From Pseudomonas fluorescens NCIMB 11764 (GTDB lineage Bacteria; Pseudomonadota; Gammaproteobacteria; Pseudomonadales; Pseudomonadaceae): a stretch of 64,000 bases of DNA. Below the pieces are notes generated by a model. The model was given only the letters and a program-made list of their open reading frames with translations. It was not told where the DNA came from and made no database searches. The stretch is from the NCBI RefSeq assembly GCF_000293885.2, contig NZ_CP010945.1, positions 744,001 through 808,000 on the forward strand, written 5' to 3'. This document shows positions 57,031 through 64,000 of the stretch, in pieces; the stretch's first letter is position 1; every line of letters starts with the position of its first letter. The position numbers and the translations under genes are program-made.

Positions 57031-57124
57031 TGTGGCGAGGGAGCTTGCTCCCGCTGGGCTGCGAAGCGGTCCCAACCTCATGCAAGCGCTTCGCACTTGA
57101 GCGCGAGCAAGCTCGCTCGCCACA
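57031..57124. repeat. Paired REP element with diverged second arm
   Basis: The first arm is the standard tgtggcgagggagcttgctc, but the second reads gcgcgagcaagctcgctcgccaca, with several changes. It follows the CsgG-like gene. Confidence 0.75.
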
Positions 57125-57142
57125 ATGGGTTCGCGACAAACT

Positions 57143-57173
57143 AAAAAGGCGACCTCGTGAGGTCGCCTTTTTT
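57143..57173. terminator. Bidirectional terminator before the LysE exporter gene
   Basis: The sequence aaaaaggcgacctcgtgagg continues with tcgcctttttt, forming a perfect stem with A and T tracts. It serves the convergent CsgG-like and LysE-family genes. Confidence 0.92.
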
Positions 57174-57186
57174 GTGGTTGCGAGCT

Positions 57187-57819
57187 TTAAACCGCGGCTT
57201 TGCGCAGCGTCGCCATGAACGCCGCCGCGCCGATAAACAGCCCGGCAAAGGTGCGGTTCATGCGTTTTTGCTGCTTGGGCGTGCGCAACAAGCGCAGCAC
57301 CTTGGACGCCAACCCGGTGTAACCGGCCATGACAATCAGATCCACACAGACCATGGTCACGCCGATGATCAGGTACTGAGCCAGCAGCGGCGCATGCGGG
57401 TCAATGAACTGCGGCAATACCGCGAGCATGAACACCAGGGCCTTGGGGTTGCTGATGTTGACCAGAAAACCGCGGAACACCAGCGCCATCGGCTTGCCGA
57501 TCTGGCGCACGGCCGCGTCGTCACTCATGTCGCTCGGCAGCGCGCGCCATTGCTTGATCGCAAGATAAACCAGGTACGCCACGCCGAACCATTTGATCGC
57601 ATAAAACGCAGTGGCCGATGCCGTGAGAATCGCGCCAACACCGGCACCGACAATCGCGATCTGCACCGCCAGGCCCAATTGCAGGCCCAGGGCATTCCAG
57701 TAACCGCGCCAGAAACCGTATTGCAGACCGCTGGACATCGACGCAATGGCGCCGGCACCGGGAGACAGGCTGATCACCCAGCAGGCGGCAAAAAACGCCA
57801 GCCATGTTTGAAGCTCCAT
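57187..57819 (-). CDS. LysE/RhtB family amino acid exporter
   Basis: This 210-residue inner-membrane protein has about six helices. It begins WLAFFAACWVISLSPGAGAI, the RhtB signature with the conserved SPGAGA, then FLVNISNPKALVFMLAVLPQ. Family members export homoserine, threonine or related amino acids. It is a single gene followed by a terminator. Confidence 0.92.
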   Translation of the reverse strand: MELQTWLAFFAACWVISLSPGAGAIASMSSGLQYGFWRGYWNALGLQLGLAVQIAIVGAGVGAILTASATAFYAIKWFGVAYLVYLAIKQWRALPSDMSDDAAVRQIGKPMALVFRGFLVNISNPKALVFMLAVLPQFIDPHAPLLAQYLIIGVTMVCVDLIVMAGYTGLASKVLRLLRTPKQQKRMNRTFAGLFIGAAAFMATLRKAAV

Positions 57820-57962
57820 CGCACACCTCGACTCAGACTCGTGACAGACGTCTAAGCTAATGCGGCTTGGGGCCGATGACTACCGATTTTTTTTGCAGGA
57901 TAGTGCGGCTGCCGACCAGCGTCTTATGACTCGCGCAGGCGATGCGCCAGGCAGCGGACGCC

Positions 57963-58544
57963 TTACTTTTCGAAACCGCCGGACGAGAACACGTCCGTAC
58001 CCCGCCAGCGTCGAACCGAGCGCTGGAAGAACAGGCTATTAGGCACCTGCACCATCGCGCTGCCGGTGCCGAGCTCTTCCGCTTCGATCAACGTGGTGTA
58101 GAGCAGATTGATCGCCACCACCCGGCCTTTGACGCCAGGCTTGTCAGTGGTGTCCACCAACTCGACCACGTCACCGATACGGAACGGCCCGACGGTAAAA
58201 ATCAGGATCGCGCAGAGCAGATTGGAGAGCACGCTCCACATGGCGAAAAACGCCACTGCGGCCACCGCAACGAAACCGGACAACGCGGTCCAGAGCACTG
58301 TGGCCGACACGCCCAGGCGCTCCAGCACGAAAATCAGCGCGCTGCCCATGATCAGCCAGCGCAGACCGCCGCGCAGCGGCATCAAGAACTGCGGCGGAAA
58401 GGGGTAGCGCTCGCCCAATCGAGTCAGGCATTTAGCGACGACGCGCTGAGCGATATAACCGGCCAGCAGGATCAACAGAATTTGTACGACCAGCCAGATC
58501 GGCTCGACCCACATCGCCGGCAACGGTAGCTTGAAGGCTTCCAT
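57963..58544 (-). CDS. Small MscS-type mechanosensitive channel
   Basis: This 193-residue protein has three hydrophobic helices (about 15-35, 60-80, 85-115). TM3 and the beta domain show the MscS pattern: VAVAAVAFFAMWSVLSNLLC, FTVGPFRIGDVVELVDTTD and VVAINLLYTTLIEAEELGTG. It is shorter than E. coli MscS (286) and lacks most of the cytoplasmic vestibule. The ATG overlaps the ABC-F stop by one base (TGATG), so it is coupled to that gene. Confidence 0.87.
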   Translation of the reverse strand: MEAFKLPLPAMWVEPIWLVVQILLILLAGYIAQRVVAKCLTRLGERYPFPPQFLMPLRGGLRWLIMGSALIFVLERLGVSATVLWTALSGFVAVAAVAFFAMWSVLSNLLCAILIFTVGPFRIGDVVELVDTTDKPGVKGRVVAINLLYTTLIEAEELGTGSAMVQVPNSLFFQRSVRRWRGTDVFSSGGFEK

Positions 58545-60454
58545 CAGGACAGCGCCTCCAGCTCCGCCTGCATGCTTTCGAGCAATTCCAGCGCTTCCAT
58601 CCAGGCTTCTTCCAGCTCGGCTTCGCGCACCTTCAGCCTGGCTTGCTCAGCCAGCAGATCACGCAGGTCGTTCTTGCGTGCCGGTTCGTAAATGTCGCTG
58701 TCGCCGAGGCGGGTGTCGATCGTCGCCAGTTTCTCGTGCAGCTTGCCCAGCTCAGCTTCGAGCTTGTCAGCCTCGCGCTTGTGCGGCGCCAGTTGCTGAC
58801 GCAATGCGGCGGCGGCCTGACGCTGGGCTTTCTTGTCAGTCTTGTCCGGATTGACTGGCGTATTGCTGACCGGGGCATTGCGCTGACGATAATCGACCAG
58901 CCAGCGGGCATAGTCTTCCAGGTCACCGTCAAACTCCTCGACCTTGCCGTCCGCCACCAGATAGAAATTGTCGGTGGTGCTTTTGAGCAAATGACGATCG
59001 TGGGAGACCACCAGCACTGCACCACTGAACTCCTGCAGGGCCATGGTCAGCGCCAGGCGCATTTCCAGGTCCAGGTGGTTGGTCGGTTCGTCGAGCAGCA
59101 GCAGGTTCGGTCGCTCCCAGGCGATCAACGCCAGGGCCAGGCGAGCTTTCTCGCCACCGGAGAAATTCAGCACCGGCTCGTCGATACGCGCACCGCGGAA
59201 GTCGAAGCCGCCGAGGAAGTCGCGCAGGGTCTGTTCGCGCTCCGTCGGCGCCAGGCGCTGCAAGTGCAGCAACGGGCTGGCCTTCGAGTCCAGGGAATCA
59301 AGCTGATGCTGGGCGAAGTAACCGACGACGGTGTTTTCGCCGCGGGTCAGTCGACCGGCCAGCGGCGAGAGTTCACCGGCGAGGTTTTTGATCAGGGTCG
59401 ATTTACCGGCGCCGTTGGGGCCAAGCAAACCGATGCGCGCGCCAGGGGTCAATTGCAGCTTGACCTTCTCCAGCACGGCTTTGTCGCCGTAGCCCAGACG
59501 GGCATCGGACAGGTCGATCAGCGGGCTGGAAATCTTCGTTGACTCGCGGAAGACGAAGTCGAACGGCGAATCGACGTGAGCGGCGGACAACTCTTCCATC
59601 CGCTCCAGCGCCTTGATCCGGCTCTGGGCCTGGCGGGCCTTGGTCGCCTGGGCCTTGAAGCGGGCGATGTAGCTTTCCATGTGCGCACGTTGCGCTTGCT
59701 GCTTCTCGTAGGCCTGCTGTTGCTGGGCCAGACGCTCGGCGCGGGCACGCTCGAAAGCGCTGTAACCACCGCGATACAGGGTGATCTTGCGTTGATCGAC
59801 GTGGGCCACGTGATCGACCACGGCGTCGAGGAAGTCCCGGTCGTGGGAAATCAGCAGCAAGGTACCGGGATAGCTTTTCAGCCATTCTTCGAGCCAGATG
59901 ATGGCGTCGAGGTCCAAGTGGTTGGTCGGTTCGTCGAGCAGCAACAGGTCCGAGGGGCACATCAACGCCTGCGCCAGGTTCAGACGCATCCGCCAGCCAC
60001 CAGAGAAATCTCCTACCTGGCGATCCATCTGCTCGTTGGTGAACCCCAGGCCGGCCAGCAGCTTGCGGGCGCGGGCATCGGCGGTGTAACCGTCGGCGCT
60101 GTCGAGTTCCGAGTGCAGGCGGGCCTGAGCGGCACCGTCATGGGCCGCTTCGGCGGCGGCGAGGTCACGTTGCACCTCGCGCAGGCGCAGGTCGCCATCG
60201 AGCACGTAGTCGACCGCCAGGCGTTCGAGCGTCTCGATTTCCTGGCGCATGTGGGCGATGCGCCAGTCGGCCGGCAGGAAGCAGTCACCCGAGTCCGGGT
60301 GCAGCTCGCCCCGAATCAAGGCGAACAGGCTCGATTTGCCGGCGCCGTTGGCACCGATGAGGCCGGCTTTGTGGCCGGCGTGCAGGGTCAGCTCGGCGTC
60401 TTCTAGCAGACGTTGCGGGCCACGCTGTAAAGTCAGGTTCTGAAGTCGAATCAT
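58544..60454 (-). CDS. ABC-F family ATPase (YheS-like)
   Basis: This 636-residue soluble protein has two ABC domains without membrane helices. Walker A motifs are GANGAGKSS (34-42) and GPNGAGKST (near 345). Signatures are GDFSGGWRMRLNLAQAL and LNFSGGEKARLALALIAW, with Walker B LLLDEPTNHLDLDA and LLLDEPTNHLDLEM. A P-site tRNA interaction linker (about 230-310) and a C-terminal coiled coil (about 540-636) are visible. Family members act on ribosomes. The start at 60454 replaces a longer frame; length matches YheS. Confidence 0.92.
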   Translation of the reverse strand: MIRLQNLTLQRGPQRLLEDAELTLHAGHKAGLIGANGAGKSSLFALIRGELHPDSGDCFLPADWRIAHMRQEIETLERLAVDYVLDGDLRLREVQRDLAAAEAAHDGAAQARLHSELDSADGYTADARARKLLAGLGFTNEQMDRQVGDFSGGWRMRLNLAQALMCPSDLLLLDEPTNHLDLDAIIWLEEWLKSYPGTLLLISHDRDFLDAVVDHVAHVDQRKITLYRGGYSAFERARAERLAQQQQAYEKQQAQRAHMESYIARFKAQATKARQAQSRIKALERMEELSAAHVDSPFDFVFRESTKISSPLIDLSDARLGYGDKAVLEKVKLQLTPGARIGLLGPNGAGKSTLIKNLAGELSPLAGRLTRGENTVVGYFAQHQLDSLDSKASPLLHLQRLAPTEREQTLRDFLGGFDFRGARIDEPVLNFSGGEKARLALALIAWERPNLLLLDEPTNHLDLEMRLALTMALQEFSGAVLVVSHDRHLLKSTTDNFYLVADGKVEEFDGDLEDYARWLVDYRQRNAPVSNTPVNPDKTDKKAQRQAAAALRQQLAPHKREADKLEAELGKLHEKLATIDTRLGDSDIYEPARKNDLRDLLAEQARLKVREAELEEAWMEALELLESMQAELEALS

Positions 60455-60504
60455 AATGGCGGCGGAGTCTACCAGCTTCGCTCGCAACTGGCGCGAGTAG
60501 CACT

Positions 60505-60969
60505 ATGTCCTCTGACCTGTGGAGCTTTTCCCTTGGCACTTACGCCCGTCCCGGCGTTGAAGCCGCGTGCCTGACTTTGCAGTCGGCGGGGGTGAATGTG
60601 TGCCTGTTGTTGTGTGGCCTGTGGCTCGGACAGCGCGGAGTCGCCTGCAACGGGCAACGATTGCAGCAACTGCGAAACGTGGCCGAACCTTGGGACACGG
60701 AAGTCGTTCGACCGCTGCGCGCCTTGCGCCTGCAATGGAAAGCCAACGCGACTGAAGATGCCGAACTGGATGCGTTACGCGAACAAGTGAAAGTGCTGGA
60801 GCTGGAAGCCGAACGGCATCTGTTGTTGCGACTGGAGCGATCGGCGCAAAGTTGGCCGCAGGATGAGGCGACCGATTTATCGGCCTGGCTGGAGGGTGTG
60901 GCGGCGGACGCCGCACACCTGGGCCGCGACGCGCTGCATCAGCTGCGCGCCGCGGTAACCGGCACTTAG
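60505..60969 (+). CDS. TIGR02444 family protein
   Basis: This 154-residue protein begins DLWSFSLGTYARPGVEAACL, then VNVCLLLCGLWLGQRG, and has an Arg/Leu-rich helical C-terminus (WDTEVVRPLRALRLQWK). I recognise the TIGR02444 family, of unknown function. It is divergent from the ABC-F gene across 50 bp and overlaps the algP stop by four bases in a convergent layout. Confidence 0.85.
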   Translation: MSSDLWSFSLGTYARPGVEAACLTLQSAGVNVCLLLCGLWLGQRGVACNGQRLQQLRNVAEPWDTEVVRPLRALRLQWKANATEDAELDALREQVKVLELEAERHLLLRLERSAQSWPQDEATDLSAWLEGVAADAAHLGRDALHQLRAAVTGT

Positions 60970-62144
60970 GAAGCGCTGGTTGGGGTGGTGCTGGTGCTCG
61001 ACGGCGCTACTGGCGTTGGCGCAGTGGTGGCTGTCGAGGTAGAGGCTGCTGGTGCAGGAGCGGCCGAAGCGGATGGCGCTGGCGTCGCTGGTTTGGCAGC
61101 AGGAGCCGGGGTTGGCTTGGCAACGGCGGCCGGTTTTTTCACGGCTGGTTTGGCAGCGGCTGGTTTTGCGGCTGTCGCTGGTTTGGCGGCGGCTGGCTTG
61201 GCAGCAGCAGTTTTTACAGCTGGTTTTGCAGCTGGTTTTGCCGCCGATTTAGCAGCCGGTTTAGCGGCTGGCTTGGCAGCGGTTTTTGCCGCTACCGGTT
61301 TTGCGGCAGGCTTGGCAGCAGGTTTCGCGGCGGCGGTTTTGGCGGCTGGTTTGGCAGCAGGTTTCGCCGTAGCAGGTTTGGCAGCAGCGGTTCTTGCAGC
61401 CGGTTTAGCGGCCGCGGTTTTCGCCGCAGCAGGTTTGGCAGCGGCGGTTCTTGCAGCCGGTTTAGCCGCCGCAGTTTTCGCTGCAGCAGGTTTTACCGCC
61501 GCGGTTCTTGCAGCCGGTTTAGCGGCTGCTGTTTTGGCAGTGGCTGGCTTGGCGGCAGGTTTGGCAGCGGCTGTTTTCGCTGCCGGTTTTGCAGCGCTGG
61601 CAGCGACCGTTTTTTTCGCAGCCGGTTTAGCGGCGGTTTTTGCTGCGGCTTTCACCGGAGCCTTTGCAGCAGGCTTGGCCGGTGCCTTTGCAGCAGCCGG
61701 TTTGGCCGCGGCTTTCTTGGCAGGGGCCGCAGCAGGCTTGGCCGAACGCAGGGACAACGCCTTGCCGACAGCCTCTTGTACACGACCGACGCCCTGGGCC
61801 AGTTTCAGGCTTTCTTGAGCATCGCGCTTGAGTTGCAGAATGTAGGTGCGGGTCTCGGACTGACGATCCTTGAGGGAGTCGAGCAAGTCTTCGAGTTGCT
61901 TCACTCCGTCCTTCGCCTTGGCTTGTGCCTTGGCCTTGCCGGCCGCCGCAGCGTCCTGCAATTTGGTGCGGGATTTGTGCAATTTCTCCTGCGCTTTTCC
62001 GCGCTGCTTTTCCAGTTTGGCGAGCAATTTTTCAGCATCAGCCAAGGCTTGTGAACAAGCGGTTTCCAAATGCTCGAGCAAGCTGCCCGAGAGTTGTTGG
62101 AGTAAGTGCAACGGGGTATTTACAGGCTTCTTGGTGGCCGACAT
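60966..62144 (-). CDS. algP: AlgP, histone H1-like alginate regulator with KPAA repeats
   Basis: This 392-residue protein has an N-terminal coiled-coil region (about 1-125; LLQQLSGSLLEHLETACSQA, then KLEKQRGKAQEKLHKSRTKL). A very long basic tail (about 130-390) made of KPAAKPAA, KTAAAKPAAR and similar repeats follows, like the histone H1 C-terminus. AlgP (AlgR3) of P. aeruginosa binds DNA and influences alginate gene expression. Three exact-length 57-base tandem units at 61375-61545 encode 19-residue repeats. Adjacent algQ supports the identity. Confidence 0.92.
   Translation of the reverse strand: MSATKKPVNTPLHLLQQLSGSLLEHLETACSQALADAEKLLAKLEKQRGKAQEKLHKSRTKLQDAAAAGKAKAQAKAKDGVKQLEDLLDSLKDRQSETRTYILQLKRDAQESLKLAQGVGRVQEAVGKALSLRSAKPAAAPAKKAAAKPAAAKAPAKPAAKAPVKAAAKTAAKPAAKKTVAASAAKPAAKTAAAKPAAKPATAKTAAAKPAARTAAVKPAAAKTAAAKPAARTAAAKPAAAKTAAAKPAARTAAAKPATAKPAAKPAAKTAAAKPAAKPAAKPVAAKTAAKPAAKPAAKSAAKPAAKPAVKTAAAKPAAAKPATAAKPAAAKPAVKKPAAVAKPTPAPAAKPATPAPSASAAPAPAASTSTATTAPTPVAPSSTSTTPTSAS
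61375..61545. repeat. Three 57-bp tandem repeats within algP
   Basis: Units begin at 61375, 61432 and 61489 with the same gcaggtttggcagcagcggt register, allowing substitutions. Each encodes 19 residues (for example TAAAKPAARTAAAKPAAAK). Length change by recombination or slippage would keep frame. Confidence 0.8.
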
Positions 62145-62336
62145 GGTTTACCTCCTGGCTGACGTGGGTGCGGCTCATACTAGACCTCTGCTGCTACCGC
62201 CGCTAGGGCATGTTGACAGTATCGAAAGCGCTGCGTTGCAACGGATCGAAAATCTTCCGGGCTTGCGTAAAACAAGTTCACTGTCGCACGCATTCACACT
62301 GGCATAATCTGCCGCATCTCAGGTCGGAGAGTGCCG

Positions 62337-63002
62337 ATGTCGCGCTACCTTTTTTTATCGCTGTGCATGTTTTTTTCCGTGGCTCAGGCCGCCGAAAAAA
62401 CCACCGGAAATGAAGCTCACGATCTCGCGTACAGCCTGGGCGCAAGCCTCGGTGAGCGTCTGCGCCAGGAGGTTCCCGATCTGCAACTTCAGGCACTGGT
62501 CGAAGGATTGCAGCAAGCCTATCGAGGCAAACCGCTGGCCCTGAAAGACGAGCAGATCGAACAGATTCTGGCCGAGCATGAAGCGCAGGTTGCCTTGCAA
62601 CAGAGTGAGCCGCAGAGCGAAGTCGCCCTCGAAAAAGAAAAACGTTTTCTCGCGGAAGAAAAAGCCAAACCCGGTGTTCGTGAACTGGCCGATGGAGTAT
62701 TGCTGACGGAGTTGGTGCCAGGCACCGGCGCGAAAGCCGGCCCGAATGGCAAGGTCCAGGTCCTGTACATCGGTCGACTTCCCGACGGCACCGTGTTCGA
62801 TCAGAACAGTCAGCCGCAGTGGTTCAGTCTCGACAGTGTGATCAGCGGATGGCGCAGCGCCCTGCAAAACATGCCGGTCGGTGCGAAGTGGCGATTGGTG
62901 ATTCCATCGGCACAGGCTTATGGCGCCGACGGTGCCGGCGACTTGATCGATCCATTCACGCCGCTGGTATTCGAAGTCGAATTGCGCGGGGCCACCGGCT
63001 GA
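62337..63002 (+). CDS. FKBP-type peptidyl-prolyl isomerase, secreted
   Basis: This 221-residue protein has a signal peptide (MSRYLFLSLCMFFSVAQA). An N-terminal helical dimerisation region (about 20-115; LVEGLQQAYRGKPLALKDEQ) precedes an FKBP domain (about 125-221). Conserved FKBP residues are DGTVFD, VISGWRSALQNMPVGAKWRL and AQAYG, while the usual HY before the first loop reads LY and one loop is shortened. Start ATG 62337 sits six bases after GGAGA; a GTG six bases earlier is less likely. It is divergent from algP. Confidence 0.88.
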   Translation: MSRYLFLSLCMFFSVAQAAEKTTGNEAHDLAYSLGASLGERLRQEVPDLQLQALVEGLQQAYRGKPLALKDEQIEQILAEHEAQVALQQSEPQSEVALEKEKRFLAEEKAKPGVRELADGVLLTELVPGTGAKAGPNGKVQVLYIGRLPDGTVFDQNSQPQWFSLDSVISGWRSALQNMPVGAKWRLVIPSAQAYGADGAGDLIDPFTPLVFEVELRGATG

Positions 63003-63013
63003 ACAGCGCAAAC

Positions 63014-63047
63014 GAAAAACGGCGCGCATAAGCGCACCGTTTTTTTG
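63014..63047. terminator. Terminator between the FKBP and algQ genes
   Basis: The sequence aaaaacggcgcgcataagcg continues with caccgttttttt, forming a stem of about eight pairs with A and T tracts. It ends both convergent genes. Confidence 0.88.
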
Positions 63048-63067
63048 AGGGTGTTACCGGAAGGGGT

Positions 63068-63526
63068 TCAGGCTTGAACCGAATCCTCTTCCTTGTGAGC
63101 CGTGTGCAGCACCTCGATCAGGCAGTCTTCCAGTTCGAAGCGTTCGTGCAACAGGCCACCCAGCTCCTTGAATTTCTCTGCCACGCACTTGCCTGCATCG
63201 CACAGGTCGTTGAACGCAAGCAGCTTCTCGGTGATGACGTCGATACGCGGGTAGATCGTCTCGGCCAACTCGAGGCCGCGAGTGTCGCCAAACGCCTTGG
63301 CTTCGCCCGTCAGCTGTTCGTAGATCTCGAAGTGCCCGGCAGACACGTAATCGACCAGCACGCCGCAGAATTCCTGCAATGGCTTGCGGTTCTCGCCCAG
63401 AGCTTCAGGCTTGGCGCCGAGAGCATCATAGGCCCGAACCAGTTCGTGACGCTCCTGCAACCAGCGATCGATCAGCAGATGCACTCCACCCCAGCGTTCC
63501 TGAGCATTCTGACAACTTTCGAGCAT
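63068..63526 (-). CDS. algQ: AlgQ, Rsd-family anti-sigma-70 regulator
   Basis: This 152-residue protein begins [20 protein letters not shown], then [16 protein letters not shown] and [20 protein letters not shown]. These are the hallmark Rsd/AlgQ helices that bind region 4 of sigma-70. In P. aeruginosa AlgQ (AlgR2) affects alginate, nucleoside diphosphate kinase and siderophore expression. The start at 63526 is the family one. The algP-algQ neighbourhood is conserved in pseudomonads. Confidence 0.93.
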   Translation of the reverse strand: MLESCQNAQERWGGVHLLIDRWLQERHELVRAYDALGAKPEALGENRKPLQEFCGVLVDYVSAGHFEIYEQLTGEAKAFGDTRGLELAETIYPRIDVITEKLLAFNDLCDAGKCVAEKFKELGGLLHERFELEDCLIEVLHTAHKEEDSVQA

Positions 63527-63704
63527 GGTGATCTCTCTTCCCTTGTGGGTCATGCTGCCCTACACCTGTCGCACACTTGAAGATCAAGAATCGGCCAGGC
63601 AGAGCGTCATTCGAGCAACATAATTCCAATGACACGTGCGGGCCAGATTATGCCCGCGCGACTGTGGCTTCAAGGTACGCAGGAGATAAAGTTCATACAA
63701 GTGT

Positions 63705-64000
63705 TTAATCGCCCGCCAGCGCGGGGTGCGACGACTCGCCGCTGAGCGGTCGCCGGCAGGCGATCCAGACAACGCGTAGCAGCTGCTGAATACTGAGAAT
63801 TGTCATCGCGACAAAGAACAACAGGCTCCACTCCGGCAAGCTCAGGTCGAACAGCGTCCATGAAATCCGTGCACAGTCGGCCGTGCCGTTGAACATTTGC
63901 TGCACAACATAAACCCAGGGATTGCTTGCGAACAGATCGGCCAGATCCGGCGAACACGTTGACAGCTGTTGCAGCGGGTCGCCTTGCAGCAACACCTGGC
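63705..64000 (-). CDS. dsbH: DsbB-family disulfide bond protein (3' part, cut by window edge)
   Basis: About 98 C-terminal residues are present and the 5' end lies outside. The segment NPWVYVVQQMFNGTADCARI contains the periplasmic Cys of the second DsbB cysteine pair, with another Cys earlier in LSTCSPDLADLF. It is followed by WTLFDLSLPEWSLLFFVAMT, the last transmembrane helix of DsbB. DsbB reoxidises DsbA and passes electrons to quinone. The DsbH name follows the position beside algQ, as in P. aeruginosa. Confidence 0.85.
   Translation of the reverse strand, partial: QVLLQGDPLQQLSTCSPDLADLFASNPWVYVVQQMFNGTADCARISWTLFDLSLPEWSLLFFVAMTILSIQQLLRVVWIACRRPLSGESSHPALAGD

Noticed and set aside
60985..61818. 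A 277-codon Ala/Val/Gly-rich frame opposite algP.
   Set aside because: It is the complement of the KPAA repeat tail and only reflects the repeat composition.

Overview
The window is a chromosomal block from a fluorescent Pseudomonas (P. fluorescens group or a close relative). This rests on high-GC coding sequence, Pseudomonas-type REP palindromes between genes, an AlgP with Lys-Pro-Ala-Ala repeats next to AlgQ, and a gene order that, from memory, follows the P. aeruginosa PAO1 segment running from argA through gcv, pepP/ubiH, zapA/6S RNA, glpT, ubiD, rho, trxA, ppx/ppk and hemB to algP/algQ/dsbH. I see no prophage, insertion sequence, tRNA, rRNA operon or CRISPR. Nearly all of it is core housekeeping sequence, and genes tile both strands tightly.

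Layout. 1-4.2 kb: arginine biosynthesis (argE and the 5' end of argA), a CYTH/CHAD protein, and an Lrp/AsnC regulator divergent from a small ACT-like protein. 4.2-7.9 kb: a solitary GspE-type ATPase, a stomatin/NfeD pair and a small secreted DUF2388-type protein. 8-12.6 kb: the glycine cleavage genes gcvT, gcvH and gcvP, with a terminator and a long REP palindrome between gcvH and gcvP. 12.7-15.5 kb: a ferric-iron ABC permease and binding protein without an ATPase gene. 15.7-20.5 kb: a tight operon ygfB-like, pepP, ubiH, DUF4442, ubiI (ubiquinone hydroxylation). 20.6-22.9 kb: a ZapB-like coiled-coil protein, zapA, 6S RNA, ygfA (5-formyl-THF cyclo-ligase), a 50-residue membrane miniprotein and an EVE-domain protein.

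23-27.8 kb: a three-gene export system (HlyD adaptor, double-ATPase/permease fusion of the RbbA type, and a permease). 27.9-32.5 kb: an orphan FliL-like protein, a quinone oxidoreductase, a TonB-C-domain protein, glpT with two GlpR-type operators, and chaC. 32.7-39.1 kb: a ferredoxin-fused flavin reductase, ubiD, an OafA-like acyltransferase, rho and trxA. 39.2-43 kb: a FadR-type regulator divergent from a polar amino acid ABC transporter. 43.2-48.1 kb: ppx convergent with hemB-ppk. 48.3-53.6 kb: a DedA protein, a sterol-desaturase-family protein, elbB, a YaiI/DUF188 protein and an FTR1 iron permease fused to a cytochrome c domain.

53.9-57 kb: four consecutive envelope-protein genes (a COG3014-like lipoprotein, a YcfL-like lipoprotein, an LpoB-like lipoprotein and a secreted CsgG/LpoB-like protein). 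This is the least understood module and the best candidate for an undescribed system. 57.2-64 kb: a LysE exporter, a small MscS-type channel, a YheS-like ABC-F ATPase, a TIGR02444 protein, algP, an FKBP-like isomerase, algQ and the 3' end of a DsbB-family gene. Start codons were moved inward from the longest reading frame wherever a ribosome binding site or family length supported it.
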